64,000 bases of DNA, from positions 32,102 to 96,101 of the forward strand of contig NZ_CP044987.1 of the NCBI RefSeq assembly GCF_009017495.1, read 5' to 3'. Positions 61,551 to 64,000 of the stretch are shown one piece after another. Position 1 is the stretch's first letter. Every line of letters begins with the position of its first letter. The notes beneath the pieces were generated by a model. That model was not told the DNA's origin, did not search any database, and saw only the letters and a list, made by a program, of their open reading frames with translations. The stretch comes from Deinococcus sp. AJ005. GTDB taxonomy: Bacteria; Deinococcota; Deinococci; Deinococcales; Deinococcaceae. The position numbers and the translations under genes were made by a program.

Positions 61551-63104
61551 CTAAGGCCTGATCTGGACGCCTGCAAGCGTGCATTCCGTGTAACCCGAAC
61601 CGGAGCTGTGTCCGCCAGGGCTCCGCGCATGGGCATGGAAGGAGATTGTCTGCGGCTGAGATCCCACTCCGGGGAACTCGGCCCGGTTGCTGAACGTCAC
61701 GACGCAGTAGTTGTCGGAACCCCGGGAACCCGTGACGTTGGCCTTGGTTCTGGCCTCGTCGATGTAGTACCGGGGCGGGGCCGTGTAGGGTACCTCGCCG
61801 GAATCGCAGCTCTTGCGCTCCCCTGTCCAGCTGGTTCCGCCCGTCTCGCACTTCGCAGTCAGCTTCGGCGAAGGCTGCTCGTCGTGTTTCTGGGCACATT
61901 TCCGCAGGTTGTACTTAGTCGTTTCGCTCACGGCCACGACCTGGTCCGTCGCCATGTCTTTCATGGTGTAGGAAATCGGCTTGTACTGGCTGAGGGCCGG
62001 CTGGTTGCTGAAGTACTGGTTCAGGTCACCGCTCAGCATCAGTTGCTGGGCGTAGGCGTTGTCGCCACCAAACGTCGTGACCTCGATTCTGGTGTTTTTC
62101 AATGTCCGTTTCACTTCACCGGAAAGCTCGAGCTTGGCGTTGTTGACCACCGCGTTGTAGGCGGCTGATACTGCAAACTGCAGGCGGTCCATGTTCTCGA
62201 TCGACGTGAAGGTCAGCATCACGATTCGGCCGTAGGTGACGGACGCCGTATAGATCGGCAGGTTGTCCTTGCCCAGGTTGCCAGCCGCCAGCTGCGCGTC
62301 CAGATCCGCTCTGGTCAGGCCGACGAAGAAGTCGTCGGTGGTGGGCGGACGGACCATGGAAACCGTGAACATGTTCTCCACGACGTACACGCTGACGCGG
62401 TTTTCATTGCTCTTTTTTTCCGTCGCCAGCGACGCGTTGGCTTTGAAATTCCCGTACCGTGCGGACAGTCCGAGTCTCAGCAAGGCCGATTTGACGTCGT
62501 TGACCTCGGACTTGCTGCCGTCCAGTTTCCCGCCGACTTTGGTGCCCCGCCCAATAGCCTTGGCCACGAGTTTTCCGACAGCTTCCTGGACCGTGGCTGG
62601 ATCCGGGCTGTCCACCGTTTCGTAGACGCCCTGATCCAGCAGGTTGATCCAGACTTTGAATGGCGCCCGCTTACGGACCGGAAATTCCTGCAACTCACCG
62701 TAACTGGCGTAGCCCCGGCCCTGAAGGAGCCCCCCCACCCAGAGCGAACTCTGGCCGGGATCGAGGACCACCAGATCGCGCGGCGTGGTGGTGATGGAAC
62801 GGGGCTCGACACTGCACGAGTACGTGCCGTCGCCGGCGTCCTCGGTGGACGGCTTGCCGTCGGGATCGGGGACGTCGCCGTCTGTGCCGACGAGCTTGGC
62901 CTGCAGGGCGTACTCGCTCCACGTTGGCAGGGCCTGCGCCTTGACGAAGGAATTGTAGATGCCTGTAGGGTCTGGCGTGGGTGTGGGGGCTGGCGATGGC
63001 GTGGGGGGCGGTGTCGGGGAAGGTGTGGGTTTGGTGTCCTGCTGGCAGGCACTCAACAGGGTCATGAGGCCGGCCAGAATCATGGATCGCGTGGTGATGT
63101 TCAT
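61551..63104 (-). CDS. Lipoprotein of the thiol-activated (cholesterol-dependent) cytolysin family
   Basis: A 517-aa protein with AAGGAGA 6 nt before the ATG. A lipoprotein signal ends 'LMTLLSAC' (C20) and is followed by a Pro/Thr linker. Cytolysin D1-D3 features are 'LVVLDPGQSSLWVGGLLQG', 'IYTASVTYGRIVMLTF' and 'KPISYTMKDMATDQVVAVS', all matching the conserved pattern of the family. The tryptophan-rich undecapeptide (ECTGLAWEWWR) of domain 4 is absent; the C-terminus instead has a Cys-containing beta region ('DNYCVVTFSNRAEF', 'YTECTLAGVQIRP'). It may form pores with another receptor, or act against competitors or predators. A lipid anchor on a cytolysin is unusual. Confidence 0.8.
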   Translation of the reverse strand: MNITTRSMILAGLMTLLSACQQDTKPTPSPTPPPTPSPAPTPTPDPTGIYNSFVKAQALPTWSEYALQAKLVGTDGDVPDPDGKPSTEDAGDGTYSCSVEPRSITTTPRDLVVLDPGQSSLWVGGLLQGRGYASYGELQEFPVRKRAPFKVWINLLDQGVYETVDSPDPATVQEAVGKLVAKAIGRGTKVGGKLDGSKSEVNDVKSALLRLGLSARYGNFKANASLATEKKSNENRVSVYVVENMFTVSMVRPPTTDDFFVGLTRADLDAQLAAGNLGKDNLPIYTASVTYGRIVMLTFTSIENMDRLQFAVSAAYNAVVNNAKLELSGEVKRTLKNTRIEVTTFGGDNAYAQQLMLSGDLNQYFSNQPALSQYKPISYTMKDMATDQVVAVSETTKYNLRKCAQKHDEQPSPKLTAKCETGGTSWTGERKSCDSGEVPYTAPPRYYIDEARTKANVTGSRGSDNYCVVTFSNRAEFPGVGSQPQTISFHAHARSPGGHSSGSGYTECTLAGVQIRP

Positions 63105-63180
63105 CTGTTCTCCTTGAGATGGCGGTCTTGGAATTCAATTGAGAACCTCAGCAGTGAAGAGAGGCTGGCGGAGGGAACGG

Positions 63181-63585
63181 CTAAAAGGGGAAATAGTCGT
63201 GACGGGTGAGTTTCCCCGCCAAGGGATATGCGCGGTGCATCCATCCGGTCGGGACCGCACCCTCAATGCACATCACGGTCAGGTTGCTGGTCTCCGAATA
63301 CCATGCTGTGAAGGTCTCAAAATCGGCGACCTTCTGCCAGCGGGGTTTGAAGCCCATCCCCTGCAACCTGGCGTGGATCTGCTCGCGGACCGCTTGATAG
63401 GCCTCGGGTGAGCTGTACGTGAACGTGGCGTCTGCGATCAGCTGATCGACAGGGCTCACGGCGGAACTGACTTCGCTCGTGTCCATCAGGGCGGTATCCT
63501 GTAAAGCAGTGGCCGCGTATCCCGGCTGGACCAGTGTGGCCAGCAGGGTCAGCATCGCGATTCGGGTGGCGGAGAACAACGTCAT
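63181..63585 (-). CDS. Small secreted protein preceding the cytolysin-like gene
   Basis: A 134-aa protein with AGGAGG before the ATG and a signal peptide of about 24 residues ('MLTLLATLVQPGYA'). The mature part is soluble ('YQAVREQIHARLQGMGF', 'WYSETSNLTVMCIEG'), with one Cys. It lies 76 bp upstream of the cytolysin-like gene on the same strand, so co-expression is likely. It could be an accessory or immunity protein; the family is not recognised. Confidence 0.6.
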   Translation of the reverse strand: MTLFSATRIAMLTLLATLVQPGYAATALQDTALMDTSEVSSAVSPVDQLIADATFTYSSPEAYQAVREQIHARLQGMGFKPRWQKVADFETFTAWYSETSNLTVMCIEGAVPTGWMHRAYPLAGKLTRHDYFPF

Positions 63586-64000
63586 GGGAAGACCTCCTGA
63601 TCAGGACAGGCCTGACCGTCCGTGCCCCGCCTTAGCGGTGGGCACGCGTGTGAGATGAAGCGACTGGACCCTGGACGGACATCGTCGGGATGGGCCGCTG
63701 TGGCCGTGCCCGACGGGGTGAGGGGTGATGTTCCCTGCCCTGACTACAGCGTGCCAGTCGTGCGGGGAAGGTCTGGGGAATAGGGCAGGGAATCTTCGGT
63801 GGGACCCGGAACTTCAACGGCGAACGGAAATCCGGTTCCGGCCCGAAAATGTGGCGTTGAGGCCACATGACCCACGCGTGATCAGGATGCCCTGAGGTCC
63901 GAAGGGATACGATCTGGTTTCCTCGCGCCGTTTCTGGTTTCGCCAGTGGTCAGGAGCCTATACTGACCGGAAGTCCACTGCCCGAAATTCAGGAGCGCCC
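63586..64000. other. Upstream region of the cytolysin operon
   Basis: No gene seen up to the window end. Short inverted repeats occur, such as CTGATCAG near 63599, GTGGC/GCCAC near 63851-63865 and CCGGAAC/GTTCCGG near 63806-63838. The promoter should lie here but no confident -10/-35 was found. Confidence 0.4.

Noticed and set aside
1..64000. tRNA and rRNA genes
   Set aside because: No cloverleaf with TTCGANNC arms or rRNA core sequence was recognised; a weak search by eye, so short RNAs could be missed.

Overview
The window is high-GC bacterial DNA that looks like a Deinococcus (or close relative) plasmid or megaplasmid rather than core chromosome. The pointers are a RepA-type initiator beside a nine-iteron origin (about 9.1-10.97 kb), two genes with a TANNNT -10 box only 6 nt before the ATG (a leaderless layout known from Deinococcus), an active-looking Argonaute, and no housekeeping operons. 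The species assignment is inferred from protein character, not from a marker gene.

Layout. 0-8.5 kb: a defence cluster with the end of an McrB-like ATPase, its DUF2357 partner, a dacB fragment, a DUF3696 ATPase coupled to a PLD-like protein, and a prokaryotic Argonaute with a DEDD tetrad. 9.1-11 kb: AT-rich segment, nine 17-bp iterons and rep. 11.6-16.5 kb: a giant exonuclease-RecQ-UvrD fusion. 17-23.9 kb: plasmid-type hypothetical genes, about 1.7 kb of T-poor DNA without genes, and a compact locus that I consider the most novel item. It holds a TnpB-like RuvC protein translationally coupled to a stand-alone PrimPol, flanked by two related proteins that resemble only the N-terminal half of TnpB; one of the two is broken by an in-frame amber codon.

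24.4-42.3 kb: a complete class 1 DISARM operon (drmD-drmMI-drmA-drmB-drmC, leftward, joined by 4-base overlaps) next to a second module made of a C5-cytosine methyltransferase, a Vsr-type nuclease and a MORC/GHKL ATPase fused to a PD-(D/E)XK nuclease. 43-51.2 kb: small hypotheticals, a glycine-zipper protein, a GmrSD-type type IV restriction enzyme, an HsdR remnant and a large TerD-domain protein. 51.9-52.1 kb: a 264-bp MITE with perfect 18-bp inverted ends and a 5-bp target duplication.

52.2-58.0 kb: a leftward cassette of alpha/beta hydrolase, caspase-like protease and subtilisin-like protein, which looks like a suicide or immune proteolytic system. 59.3-61.3 kb: a secreted/membrane protein. 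61.5-63.6 kb: a lipoprotein cholesterol-dependent-cytolysin-like gene behind a small secreted protein.

How the parts work together: most of the DNA outside the replicon encodes systems that detect or cut foreign or modified DNA (McrB-like, Argonaute, DISARM, MORC-type restriction, GmrSD) or that may kill cells (caspase cassette, cytolysin). Fragments of dacB, HsdR and a SNF2 helicase, plus the MITE, show repeated insertion and loss, as expected of an accessory island.
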